From: Phycisphaerae bacterium | GTDB taxonomy: Bacteria > Planctomycetota > Phycisphaerae > Sedimentisphaerales > Anaerohalosphaeraceae | Length of the DNA stretch: 64,000 nt | Direction of reading: 5' to 3' | NCBI GenBank assembly: GCA_014859965.1 | Contig: JACZKQ010000127.1 | Coordinates: 1-64,000, forward strand | In this document: positions 34,362-42,447 of the stretch, piece after piece | Layout: the number at the start of each line of letters is the position of its first letter | Numbering within the stretch: position 1 is the stretch's first letter | Program-made: the position numbers and the translations under genes | Notes under the pieces: generated by a model | What the model was told of the DNA's origin: nothing | Seen by the model: only the letters and a program-made list of their open reading frames with translations | Database searches by the model: none

Positions 34362-34809
34362 CCGGTAGCGGCATCAGCGAAAAGGAGAAGTATACAATGG
34401 CCACCGCATGCCCAATCCAGATGAAATCGACCCCCAGCGTGAGACCCAGAAGTATGTTGCGTGCCGATCGCATGTCTTTTTCCGTGGGTGCTTCCGGCCA
34501 CTTGGAGGGCCTAAGCCTGTGCGCCATCCCAAGGAAGTAACGCGGCGAACCACTCAACATAGTACCCAGAATCGACCAGTTCACGCACAGGCACAAGGCC
34601 GCCAACGCCAAAGCCCCCAGACCCCAAATGTCAGTCCGGCACACCATCACAACCGCCAGGACCCAGGTCAACACGGCCACACAACCAAGCACCGGCGTCA
34701 GCACACGCTTGCCCCGCCGAAGACGACCATCCTCTTTATGCCGCGCGCATAGCCACTCGTACGCCAGCCAAAACCCGGTATTCATGGCTCCGATCCATAA
34801 TGCACCCAC
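34351..34809 (-). CDS. Four-helix membrane protein, unknown
   Basis: A 152-residue protein with four hydrophobic helices (TPVLGCVAVLTWVLAVVMVC, LGALALAALCLCVNWSILG, LLGLTLGVDFIWIGHAVAIV). I do not recognise a family. The start is GTG 34809, with GAGG six bases upstream. It converges on the dehydrogenase gene and the two overlap by 11 bases at their ends. No operon partner is visible. Confidence 0.6.
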   Translation of the reverse strand: MGALWIGAMNTGFWLAYEWLCARHKEDGRLRRGKRVLTPVLGCVAVLTWVLAVVMVCRTDIWGLGALALAALCLCVNWSILGTMLSGSPRYFLGMAHRLRPSKWPEAPTEKDMRSARNILLGLTLGVDFIWIGHAVAIVYFSFSLMPLPVNG

Positions 34810-34888
34810 AAGTCACCTCGTCATCAGCATACGCTTCATTATACCTGCCGCGAGGCCTTCGCCAACCAATTCAAAGTCTCGTCCCGCG

Positions 34889-34928
34889 AAAGAAAAACAG
34901 GCCGCGAATCGCTCGGACCCGCGGCCTG
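34889..34928 (-). terminator. Rho-independent terminator
   Basis: On the minus strand CAGGCCGCG (34928-34920) pairs with CGCGGCCTG (34906-34898), 9 bp, followed by TTTTTCTTT. It lies 28 bases after the stop of the RCC1-repeat gene. Confidence 0.9.
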
Positions 34929-34955
34929 TAGATTGATGTTGTCTTTTGTGTTCGG

Positions 34956-36413
34956 CTACCTCCGCCAGCGCCAACTCCCGGCGAACATGGCGAAGTCATT
35001 CAAATCGACTGTGCCCGCGCCGTCCAGGTTGTAAATGCCTGCGTCTTCCTGCAGCCAATGCGAGGCGAACGCCTCGAAGTCATTCCAATCCACCTTGCCG
35101 TTCATGTTGAAGTCCGCCGGGTTGGTCTCAGGCTCCTCCTCCGACCCCGACATCAGCCACTCCGACGCCAACACCGCCAGGTCCTCAATATCCACCCGGC
35201 AGTCGCCCGTAAGGTCGGCCTTCAGCGGGCACCCAAGAATCTCGAACGCCGCTTCGCTCTCATCCGTCACGCGCGACGAAGCCGCCGACGTAATCCGCAC
35301 CAGGCACTCCTGCGCATCAACCGTTGGCACCAGCCACTCGTACATGCCCTCGTTGCCTTCGTTGGCCGGCGAAACGGGCGACCAACTGGCCCCGTTATTG
35401 GTCGAGTATTCGATCACCACATCAGAAACGGGCCCCTCAGTGAGCCAACTGATCGTCTGCTTCGTGCGTGACTGCCACCGCTCACCGCCGTTCGGCGTCA
35501 GCAGTATCAATCGCCCCGGCTCCGAAATCGCAAGCCCATGCGCCTGACCGGCCGCGATCGCCACGTAGCTGTCGCCCGCCGGTACGGTCGTCTGCCCATT
35601 GGTTCCCTGTCCCCACGCAGCCAGCGTCCCGTCATCCTTCAGCGCTACATTGAAATAATTCCCCGCTGCAATCGCCTTGAACCCTTCGCCTGCGGGCGTG
35701 TGCCTCACCTGTCCGTAATCGCTGGCCGTGCTGTCCTGCAAGCCCCAGGCCGCCAGCGTCCCATCGCTCCGCAGGGCCAGGCTGTGTGAATAACCAGCCG
35801 CCACGTCTATGAAATCAATGCCGTCCGGTATTGCCGTCAGCCCCCACGAGTCGGTCCCCCACGTCGAAACCGAACCTTGCCCAGTTCCGCGCACCGCCAC
35901 GCTGTGGAAAGCGCCGCCGTTGACCTTCAAGTAGTTCGTCCCCGCGGGCACAACCGTCTGATACGTCACGTTCCAGCCCCATGCCGCCGCCGAGCCGTCC
36001 GCCCGGATCGCCATGCCATGGTAACCGCCCGCGGCAATCGCCACAAAATTGCTGCCGGCCGGCTTGCCGGACACCTGATTATAATTGTTGCGTCCCCACG
36101 TCACGATCTCCCCCGTCTCCCGCAGCGCCATGCTGAATTCATAGCCCGCCGCAATCGCCACAGCGTCTTCGAGTCCTGCCGGGACCGTGCATTGCTGGTA
36201 CGTGTTCGACCCCCACGCCACGACCGTGCTGTCGGCCTTCAGCGCCAGGCTGTGATTGGTGCCGGCCGCCACGGCGGTAAAATCATCCCCCGCCGGCACG
36301 TTGTCCTGCAGGCCGTCAAGGTTAGTGCCCCAGCTCACGATTGTCCCCGCCGGCGCCGACGAAAACACGAAAATCAGCGAAAGAACCGCCCCGATCAACA
36401 TCACCCTCTTCAT
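34956..36413 (-). CDS. Secreted RCC1-repeat protein with dockerin-like modules
   Basis: Signal peptide (KRVMLIGAVLSLIFVFSSAPAG), then about seven RCC1/beta-propeller repeats with the core AAGxxHSLALKxDGTxxAWG (VAAGTNHSLALKADSTVVAWG, IAAGGYHGMAIRADGSAAAWG, and so on). An Ig-like domain follows (residues 300-390, LTPNGGERWQSRTKQTISW). The C-terminal 100 residues carry three calcium-loop repeats: ADLTGDCRVDIEDLAVLASEW, ADFNMNGKVDWNDFEAFASHW and NLDGAGTVDLNDFAMFAGSW, ending WRWRR. I use ATG 36413 (MKRVML), eight bases after AAAGG; a GTG lies three codons upstream. It has its own promoter and terminator. Its function is unknown, probably cell-surface adhesion or binding. Confidence 0.87.
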   Translation of the reverse strand: MKRVMLIGAVLSLIFVFSSAPAGTIVSWGTNLDGLQDNVPAGDDFTAVAAGTNHSLALKADSTVVAWGSNTYQQCTVPAGLEDAVAIAAGYEFSMALRETGEIVTWGRNNYNQVSGKPAGSNFVAIAAGGYHGMAIRADGSAAAWGWNVTYQTVVPAGTNYLKVNGGAFHSVAVRGTGQGSVSTWGTDSWGLTAIPDGIDFIDVAAGYSHSLALRSDGTLAAWGLQDSTASDYGQVRHTPAGEGFKAIAAGNYFNVALKDDGTLAAWGQGTNGQTTVPAGDSYVAIAAGQAHGLAISEPGRLILLTPNGGERWQSRTKQTISWLTEGPVSDVVIEYSTNNGASWSPVSPANEGNEGMYEWLVPTVDAQECLVRITSAASSRVTDESEAAFEILGCPLKADLTGDCRVDIEDLAVLASEWLMSGSEEEPETNPADFNMNGKVDWNDFEAFASHWLQEDAGIYNLDGAGTVDLNDFAMFAGSWRWRR

Positions 36414-36586
36414 CACGCTCACCTTTCAAAAAACGACTGCGCAATCCAAGATTTAAGTCCTGCCCGGCCCGCCGGAAGGTCGTAATGCCCAGAAAACCGG
36501 CATAAAGCCATCAAAACGCACGAAAGGCGAATAAGACGTGCCCCCCAGGAAAAACGCCCTTTCACCCGTCCTCAAATGTCTACATT

Positions 36587-36615
36587 ACTATAGTTTATAC
36601 CACTAAAATTGTCAA
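36587..36615 (-). promoter_or_regulatory. Consensus sigma-70-type promoter
   Basis: Minus strand: TTGACA (36615-36610), 17-bp spacer, TATAGT (36592-36587). It drives the RCC1-repeat gene with a 5' UTR of about 165 nt. The rest of 36423-36738 shows no gene apart from the decayed end of nifU. Confidence 0.75.
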
Positions 36616-36738
36616 GACCTAAATCAGCCCCCTGGAAACCCTCGTAGGAGAAAGTCATGCCGCGCGCACCGTGTGCCTGCACCGGGCGACCGATTGCCTG
36701 CCCCCGATTGCGGCGTCCATCCGGTTCCCAGCCGCGGT

Positions 36739-37119
36739 CTAACCGGCCGGTGGCGGCTTTAGCGAGTAATTCCGGATCGCCTCGTGAAGTGCCGAAGCAG
36801 CAAGATTGGAGCAGTGCTATTTATGGGCCGGGAGGCCGCCAAGCGCCTCGGCCACCTTAGCATCGGTCAGCTCGCACGCTTCGTCAAGACGTCGGCCGAT
36901 AGCCAGTTCAGTCATCATGCTGCAGCAGGCAATCGCCGCCGGGCACCCGAAAACCTTATACCTGACATCGGCCAGACGCCATTTGTCCACTTTAATCCAT
37001 ACCCGAATCATATCCCCGCATTCTTTGGAGCCAATCGAGCCCACGCCATCGGCATCGGCGATCTCACCGACATTCCGCGGATTGGCGAAGTGTGCAAGCA
37101 CCTTTTCCGTATACTCCAT
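36739..37119 (-). pseudogene. NifU/IscU-type Fe-S scaffold, interrupted
   Basis: Residues 1-100 (MEYTEKVLAHFANPRNVGEIADADG... ECGDMIRVWIKV... VFGCPAAIACCSMMTELAIG) are a clear NifU N-terminal/IscU scaffold with the first two cluster cysteines. The frame then stops at TAG (36819-36817) exactly where the family reads K-x-HCS. In the same frame HCSNLAASALHE follows, holding the third cysteine. One base further on, removing a G from GAGGGCG restores ...ALHEAIRNYSLKPP and a stop at 36739, the expected ending. So the gene carries a nonsense codon and a +1 frameshift. The intact part alone is 36817-37119 (100 aa) and lacks the third ligand. It is last in the ORP-like operon. Confidence 0.75.
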
Positions 37120-37130
37120 CCGCCGCGCCC

Positions 37131-37469
37131 TTAATGGTCACAAAGATTCGTTCCGGTCTGAAGCGTTTTGTTCAGGTAGGCGGCGACCAGATTTTCCGGA
37201 CTTTCCGCCCCGGCGCCGACAATCACGTCGATCTGGTTCTGAGCGAACAGTTGCTGGGCGCGCTGCCCCATGCCGCCGGCGATGATCACGTTGACACCCA
37301 TCCCGCTAAGCCACTGCGGCAATACGCCGGGTTCATGCGGCGGAGGCGTCAGGTCTTCGCGATTTGCGATACCGCTGGACTCGTGGTCGGTATCGATGAT
37401 CGCAAATGTTTCACAATGGCCGAAATGCTGGCTTAACTTGCCTTCGAAGAGAGGAATAGCGATTCTCAT
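37131..37469 (-). CDS. NifX/NafY-like (ORP-type) cofactor-binding protein
   Basis: The 112-residue protein has the dinitrogenase iron-molybdenum cofactor biosynthesis fold: MRIAIPLFEGKLSQHFGHCETFAIID at the start, VLPQWLSGMGVNVIIAGGMGQRAQQLF in the middle. Relatives bind metal-sulfur clusters, such as the Mo-Cu cluster of Desulfovibrio orange protein. I start it at ATG 37469 with AAGGAG nine bases upstream; the open frame to 37532 runs into the upstream gene. It lies 52 bases after that MinD-type ATPase and 11 bases before nifU. Confidence 0.88.
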   Translation of the reverse strand: MRIAIPLFEGKLSQHFGHCETFAIIDTDHESSGIANREDLTPPPHEPGVLPQWLSGMGVNVIIAGGMGQRAQQLFAQNQIDVIVGAGAESPENLVAAYLNKTLQTGTNLCDH

Positions 37470-37521
37470 GCTGGGATGCTCCTTACTATGGGTTTCAATG
37501 TGTTTGTCGGACAGTTCCGCG

Positions 37522-38397
37522 TTAAAAGCCATGTGTCACGTTTCTCCATAAGTTTCTTGTATCTTCCGCTGCCTCTGCGCCGTCGGCATACTCAACGATC
37601 GAGCATTGCATTATCTGGGCCTTTGTGAAGGCGTCCGTGTAGCGAACCCGGCCCGCAACGCCGATCCCTCGCTTGTGGGCATTGTTTTCGATGTCTTGGG
37701 CGATTCGCGGATTGAGGTCCGCCTTGTTGATGCACACCCGTGTGGGTATGCTGAAATTCGCCGCCAATTGGGCCACCCGCCCCAGATCGTGCATGCCGGA
37801 CAGTGTGGGCTCCGTAACGATCAGAACCATATCCGCCCCGGTGATGGAAGCGATTACAGGACAGCCGATGCCGGGTGAACCGTCGACAATGAGCAGGTCT
37901 TTCTTTTCCTCCTCGGCAATCCGCCTGGCCTCCCTGCGGATGAGGCTTACAAGTTTGCCGCTGTTTTCTTCTGCGATGCCCAGGGCCGCGTGGACCATCG
38001 GGCCAAAACGCGTCTCGGAAACAAACCACTGGCCGTTGGTGCAATCCTCGAACGCGATCGCCTGCTGCGGACAGAACGCCGCACACACGCCGCAGCCTTC
38101 GCATGAGATTGCGTCGATGCAATAATCGCCGTCAACGTGCGGCCGCTTGACCGCATCGAAACGGCAGACGTCAACACACAGACCGCACCGGGTGCATCTG
38201 TGCGGATCGATTTCTGCTCGCTTGCCGCCCACAAAATCCTGCGTCTGCATGACGTGCGGCGCCAGCACGAGGTGCAGATCCGCTGCATCCACGTCGCAGT
38301 CGGCCACCACGGCGTTATCCGCCAAGGCTGCAAAGGCCGCCGTAATGCTGGTCTTGCCCGTCCCGCCCTTGCCGCTGATAATCACCAGTTCCTTCAT
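37522..38397 (-). CDS. Fe-S MinD/Mrp-type ATPase (second copy)
   Basis: The 291-residue deviant-Walker P-loop ATPase starts MKELVIISGKGGTGKTSIT. Inserted after the first Rossmann strands is a two-cluster ferredoxin domain (CTRCGLCVDVC near residue 68, CEGCGVCAAFCP near 98). VDGSPGIGCPVIASITGAD is the switch-II region. Paired proteins of this type (as in the Desulfovibrio orp locus) are thought to build or load metal-sulfur clusters. Its ATG overlaps the stop of the upstream paralogue (ATGA), so the two are probably made in equal amounts and may heterodimerise. Confidence 0.9.
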   Translation of the reverse strand: MKELVIISGKGGTGKTSITAAFAALADNAVVADCDVDAADLHLVLAPHVMQTQDFVGGKRAEIDPHRCTRCGLCVDVCRFDAVKRPHVDGDYCIDAISCEGCGVCAAFCPQQAIAFEDCTNGQWFVSETRFGPMVHAALGIAEENSGKLVSLIRREARRIAEEEKKDLLIVDGSPGIGCPVIASITGADMVLIVTEPTLSGMHDLGRVAQLAANFSIPTRVCINKADLNPRIAQDIENNAHKRGIGVAGRVRYTDAFTKAQIMQCSIVEYADGAEAAEDTRNLWRNVTHGF

Positions 38398-39236
38398 TTG
38401 CGAACCTCGAGTGCATGTGCTAATTGTTCGAAACAGTGCTTGTAGTCCGGCACCGCCTCTGCAATCATCCGGCCTGATGAGTACGCTTCCGCGATCTTGC
38501 GGTCGTCGGGCAGCTCCATGACAATATCTATGCCTTCTTCACGGCAGTATCGATGCACCCTGTCGTCGCCGATGTTGCTTCGGTTGATCACTGCGGCAAA
38601 CGCCCGCTTCAGCTTTTTCACCATCTCAACAGCCAGCTTCAGGTCGTGCAGCCCAAACGGCGTGGGCTCGGTAACGAGTAATACGAAGTCCTCATCCCTT
38701 ACCGCCTCGATGACGGGACATGTTGTGCCCGGCGGAGCATCCATGATTGCAACGGCCTGGCTGTCGATTTTGCGTTTGACCTGCCTGATCAAAGCGGGCG
38801 TCCGCACGTCCCCTATCTCCAGCCTGCCCTGAACAAACATCACGCCGCCGGAAACGCCCTCGTCCACGTAACCGATCGTCTTTCGCTTTTCACGGATAGC
38901 CTTCTGGGGGCACACCAGCACACAGCCGCCGCACGAATGACACAACTGTTCGAAGGTCAGCACCTTTCCGTTCAGAGGCACAATCGCGCTGTACTGGCAT
39001 ATTCGCCCGCACTTGCCGCAATCCGAACACCTGCTCAAATCGACCTCGGGCACTGCAACGGTTGCCGGTTCCGTAAGTCTGATGTCCGGCCGCAGAAAAA
39101 TATGACCGTTCGGCTCTTCGACGTCGCAGTCGAGATACTGAACCGGCTCGCCGCGCTCGGCGATGACAAAAGCGAGGTTCGTTGCAATGGTCGTTTTGCC
39201 CGTGCCGCCTTTACCGCTGGCGATTGCTATTTTCAT
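38394..39236 (-). CDS. Fe-S MinD/Mrp-type ATPase (first copy)
   Basis: The 280-residue paralogue of the next gene starts MKIAIASGKGGTGKTTIATNLAFVIA. Its ferredoxin insert has CSDCGKCGRIC and CHSCGGCVLVCP, and the switch-II region is MDAPPGTTCPVIEAVRDED. The ATG at 39236 gives the normal N-terminus directly at the P-loop; the longer frame to 39353 has no similarity. It follows the first NifX-like gene by about 107 bases. It is conserved mainly in strict anaerobes. Confidence 0.9.
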   Translation of the reverse strand: MKIAIASGKGGTGKTTIATNLAFVIAERGEPVQYLDCDVEEPNGHIFLRPDIRLTEPATVAVPEVDLSRCSDCGKCGRICQYSAIVPLNGKVLTFEQLCHSCGGCVLVCPQKAIREKRKTIGYVDEGVSGGVMFVQGRLEIGDVRTPALIRQVKRKIDSQAVAIMDAPPGTTCPVIEAVRDEDFVLLVTEPTPFGLHDLKLAVEMVKKLKRAFAAVINRSNIGDDRVHRYCREEGIDIVMELPDDRKIAEAYSSGRMIAEAVPDYKHCFEQLAHALEVRK

Positions 39237-39343
39237 GACAGTTCTTTTCCGCAAGCTTTGAATGGAGCAGGGGCGCGCTTGGTGGCCGCACTTTGACGTC
39301 CAGCGCCTGGCGAAGATCCAAACAGGTTTGCACGCTGCAATCC

Positions 39344-39706
39344 TTAAACCCAATGACCTTCAACGTTGGCTTGGCGAGTTTCGCTCAGTTCGCCCGCCTT
39401 AAACGCATCCACTGCTTCCTGCACGGTCGATGCCTTCGACAGAAACACCGCTACATTGGCTGCATCGAGCGTCTTAACAGCATTAGGACCGATGTTGCCC
39501 GTGATGACGGCTTGCGCCCCAAGACGCGCGACATTCTGGGCCGTCTGAATGCCTGCTCCCGAAGACGCATTCAAATTCACAGTATTGTCATGCACTTCGA
39601 ACCCGCCGGTTTCGGTATCCACTGCAACGAGCCACTTGGCCCGCCCGAATCGTGGATCAAGCGGACTTGACACGTCCTGCCCTTGCGCGGTTATCACGAT
39701 TTTCAT
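39344..39706 (-). CDS. NifX/NifB-C-type cofactor-binding protein
   Basis: The 120-residue dinitrogenase-cofactor-fold protein: MKIVITAQGQDVSSPLDPRFGRAKWLVAVD, then NLNASSGAGIQTAQNVARLGAQAVITGNIGPNA, the typical family core. It differs from the 37131 protein, so the operon has two divergent copies. AAGGAA lies six bases before ATG 39706. It sits 16 bases after the DUF134 regulator. No nitrogenase genes are present, so a role in ORP-type cluster handling is more likely than nitrogen fixation (inference). Confidence 0.9.
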   Translation of the reverse strand: MKIVITAQGQDVSSPLDPRFGRAKWLVAVDTETGGFEVHDNTVNLNASSGAGIQTAQNVARLGAQAVITGNIGPNAVKTLDAANVAVFLSKASTVQEAVDAFKAGELSETRQANVEGHWV

Positions 39707-39722
39707 TGCCGTTCCTTTCGGC

Positions 39723-40100
39723 TTATTGGCAATTTCGACCCCTGCCGCCGCGCCATCTTCGCCCGCCGCGACAGCCCTGCGGCCCATCTTGTGCGATTTC
39801 CGGCAGACTTATCTCTTTTACAGGTCCGCCCTCAATTGAGATGGCCTTGCCCTCCGTCAGGGCCTCGGCGATCTTCCTGCGTGCACTCGCATAAATACGG
39901 GTTACCGTCGGTCGCGATATGCCCATGAGCGCTGCGACCTTTTCCTGATCGAGCCCCTCATAGTCGAGCAGGCGTATCGTCTCGAATTCGTCCAGGCCCA
40001 GACTCAGCCACTCCAGCATCCTGGCAGGGATGCCGGCCGGCTTATAAACGACGGCGCCCGGCGAACCAGAAACAGCACGATTTTTGCAAGGTCTTGGCAT
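39723..40100 (-). CDS. DUF134 helix-turn-helix regulator
   Basis: The 125-residue DUF134 protein has MPRPCKNRAV at its start, YKPAGIPARMLEWLSLGLDEFETIRLLDYEGLDQEKVAALMGISRPTVTRIY (a sigma-70 region-4-like HTH), and ARRKIAEALTEGKAISIEGG. The C-terminus ends in a Gly/Arg-rich tail (GGRRWRGGRGRN). DUF134 proteins nearly always stand beside NifX-like and MinD-like genes, as here, and probably regulate them. It is the first gene of the operon, with a perfect inverted repeat 19 bases upstream. Confidence 0.9.
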   Translation of the reverse strand: MPRPCKNRAVSGSPGAVVYKPAGIPARMLEWLSLGLDEFETIRLLDYEGLDQEKVAALMGISRPTVTRIYASARRKIAEALTEGKAISIEGGPVKEISLPEIAQDGPQGCRGGRRWRGGRGRNCQ

Positions 40101-40118
40101 AGCTCAAACTACCCTGGT

Positions 40119-40138
40119 TATGAACTTATGTTCATAAC
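40119..40138. promoter_or_regulatory. Probable operator of the DUF134 operon
   Basis: TTATGAAC-TTAT-GTTCATAA is a perfect 8-4-8 inverted repeat, 19 bases upstream of the DUF134 ATG. Position and symmetry suit a dimeric HTH repressor acting on its own operon. Confidence 0.6.
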
Positions 40139-40567
40139 TATTTTCGTCAAACGCCGATCTCAGTCAACAGGAAAATGAAAAATTGTTCGCAGGAAGTGCG
40201 GTTAAGTGGGCGGCATCCGTCGCCTTTTGCCCTCTCTGTGGGTATTCACGACATTTCCCACCTGTGGAAATGCGCTCAAAACGTGTGATTTTTTGGGAAG
40301 TTTTCGCCGGCTTTTGCGCGTTTTTGCTGCGTTTCGTGTCAAAATCGTGTCGCAATCGTGTAATTTTGGCCCCATTTCCGTCTTCCCGCGGCGCTTTTTG
40401 TATCCTACCAGGGAATTATGATATGTCCGCAATTAGCCCCAAGGCTGCTTGCATCGGAGTCATCACTACAAAAGAGGACTGGCTGTCGCCGCTATGTTTC
40501 ACACCGGCCGCGATGGGGGGAAATAACTTGACGTTTTTGGGGACATCTGGTTAGATGGCCAAACCGT
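40139..40567. other. Intergenic region with phased CGTGT repeats and an inverted repeat
   Basis: This gap of about 430 bp lies between two divergent operons. It contains CATTTCC...GGAAATG (40252-40258/40266-40272) and CGTGT at 40282, 40335, 40346 and 40357, the last three spaced exactly 11 bp apart within TCGTGT. It is T-rich on the plus strand. The strand base-composition bias also changes sign here. No RNA gene or ORF is supported. Confidence 0.45.
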
Positions 40568-40618
40568 TTGCGGGGACGGTTCTGCGCCCCGTTACTCGGG
40601 TCTAAACAGGGTGGGTCT

Positions 40619-41233
40619 TTGCAGGAACAGCTTACAAATATCAGTCTCGACGATACAGTCCTGGTGGAGCGGTGCTGCGCCGGCGACAGTGCCGCCGCCG
40701 AACGTCTGATAATAAAGTACCAGGACCGCATTTTCAACGTGATTCTGAAAATGTGTCAAAATAGGGATGATGCGGCGGAACTGACGCAGGACACGTTTGT
40801 CAGATTTATTGAGAACGTTGCGAGTTTTCGCGGCGGGAGTTCTTTTTATACGTGGCTGTTCAGAATCGCCGTCAATCTAACGCTGAACTATTGCAAACGG
40901 CGGTCGAAATTCGGGATGCGGTCACTGGATGCGTGCGGGGGGGGCGATATTGAAGACGCACGGATGCAACTGAAGGACTATCTGGTGGACGCCGATCCCG
41001 GCGCGCCGGGAGATCCGGCGATATTGGCGCAGAAGCGTGAAATTGGCGAGATCGTAATGCAGAGCCTTTCGAAGCTGGACGCCGACCACCGGGCGGTGTT
41101 AGTGCTTCGGGATATCGAGGGCATGGCGTACGCGGAGATCGCCGAGACGCTGGGATTGGAATTGGGCACGGTAAAAAGCCGATTGAGCCGGGCGCGGGGG
41201 AGTTTGAAGGATATTCTTGGATTGGTGCTGTAA
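40619..41233 (+). CDS. ECF sigma factor (SigE-like)
   Basis: About 204 residues with region 2 (LVERCCAGDSAAAERLIIKYQDRIFNVILKM... AAELTQDTFVRFIENVASFRGGSSFYTWLFRIAVNL) and region 4 (LSKLDADHRAVLVLRDIEGMAYAEIAETLGLELGTVKSRLSRARGSLKDIL). The start is uncertain: the first in-frame candidates are TTG 40568 and TTG 40619, and no ATG precedes the conserved part. I prefer 40619, which gives a normal N-terminus. Its stop overlaps the anti-sigma ATG (taATG), so the pair is translationally coupled. No pairing of its target promoter was attempted. Confidence 0.88.
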   Translation: MQEQLTNISLDDTVLVERCCAGDSAAAERLIIKYQDRIFNVILKMCQNRDDAAELTQDTFVRFIENVASFRGGSSFYTWLFRIAVNLTLNYCKRRSKFGMRSLDACGGGDIEDARMQLKDYLVDADPGAPGDPAILAQKREIGEIVMQSLSKLDADHRAVLVLRDIEGMAYAEIAETLGLELGTVKSRLSRARGSLKDILGLVL

Positions 41234-42342
41234 TGCGCGAGAATGAAAAAAACGAGATGGAAGAACTTCTGAGTGCTTACGTAGACGACGCGCTTTCGGA
41301 CCGTCAGCGGACCGAAGTGAGACGCCTGGTCGCCAACAATGCCGCCGTGGCGGCACAGTTACGGTTTCTGGAAAAGCAGAAGCAGCTTTTAAATGCGCTG
41401 CCGACGGTGCCCGCACCGGCCGGGCTGCCGCAGCGGGTTCGCGCGGCGGTGGCTCAGAAGGCGGTTCAACCCGAAGAGCCGGTTGTCCCGGCAGTGGCAA
41501 TGGTGCCGGTCTCGAAGGCAGCGGTGTCGACACCAGTGCCTGCGGCGACACTGTCGAAGGCCGCGGTTTCGAAGGCACCGGTGTCGGCGGCAGTGCCTGC
41601 GGCGGCGCTGTCGAAGGTTGCAGTGTCTGCGACAGCGGTGCGGAACGTGCGGAACGAAGGCGAACGCCAGTTGTTTGTGAGGCGGATACTGACGGCGGCG
41701 GCGATGGTGTTTATCCCGGTGGCGGTCCTGGCTTTTGTGGTGTGGTCTATTGTGGAACCGCTGAGCGGCCCGGGTAAGGCAACGGTCAGCAGCAGCGTGC
41801 AGGAACCCGCTGAAGCGATCGCGCCGGCAACCGCAGTCTCATTTCCTTTAAGTGCGTCCCTGTACCTGACGACGTCGCAGCCGACGGCGATGGACAGTTT
41901 CATTTACAAGGCGATCTATAAGCACGACCTGACGAATCATGCCACGACGATCGGCCTGGCTGCCAGGGAGCGGACGTATCAGATACGGGCGAACCGAAGC
42001 AGCATTGTGGGGCTGCTGGGTGAATTGGCGACCGTCTGGGACAGGTGCGAGTCCACGGCGATGACGGTCCACGGGCGTTCGATGGCCGTCAATGCGCGGA
42101 TAGAGAACGTGCGAGCCGACCAGGCGATGGCGCTGTACGAGGGGGACGTTTTCAGCAATCCAGTGCAGCTTGCGCGGCAGATGGCGGAGATGAACCGGTT
42201 GATGCGGCATGTTCCGGACTACGACGTCAGGGTGCCGGTTATGCCGGAATTGACATCGGGTTATCGCAAGCCGGCGGCGCCGGCCCAGCCGGATGCGCCG
42301 CAAGCCTATGTGACCCTGTTTATCAACATACGGAGCCGGTGA
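41233..42342 (+). CDS. Membrane anti-sigma factor
   Basis: The 369-residue partner of the ECF factor. Residues 1-60 form a helical anti-sigma domain (MEELLSAYVDDALSDRQRTEVRRLVANNAAVAAQLRFLE) without the HxxxCxxC zinc motif. Residues 85-135 are a low-complexity Val/Ser/Ala/Pro/Lys stretch with an imperfect repeat of VSKAAVSxPVPAA. One transmembrane helix follows (MVFIPVAVLAFVVWSIV, about 155-172). Residues 200-369 lie outside the membrane and are unrecognised. It probably holds the sigma factor at the membrane until a signal outside is sensed (family knowledge). Confidence 0.82.
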   Translation: MRENEKNEMEELLSAYVDDALSDRQRTEVRRLVANNAAVAAQLRFLEKQKQLLNALPTVPAPAGLPQRVRAAVAQKAVQPEEPVVPAVAMVPVSKAAVSTPVPAATLSKAAVSKAPVSAAVPAAALSKVAVSATAVRNVRNEGERQLFVRRILTAAAMVFIPVAVLAFVVWSIVEPLSGPGKATVSSSVQEPAEAIAPATAVSFPLSASLYLTTSQPTAMDSFIYKAIYKHDLTNHATTIGLAARERTYQIRANRSSIVGLLGELATVWDRCESTAMTVHGRSMAVNARIENVRADQAMALYEGDVFSNPVQLARQMAEMNRLMRHVPDYDVRVPVMPELTSGYRKPAAPAQPDAPQAYVTLFINIRSR

Positions 42343-42447
42343 GGCGGGCCCTGTGATCAGGGACGAACCTTGCTACCTCTTGATTGCAGGTTCTTGATTT
42401 CCCCCTGCGGCCACACGCCATACAATACAGGGTGACACCTCACGCCA

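Noticed and set aside
36739-36819. Pyrrolysine decoding of the UAG in nifU
   Set aside because: A second lesion (extra G) follows, the column is normally a hydrophobic residue, and there is no sign of pyl genes; decay or sequence error is simpler.
40201-40432. Short frames on both strands in the 40.1-40.6 kb gap
   Set aside because: No ribosome-binding sites or protein-like pattern; the region is better explained as regulatory DNA.
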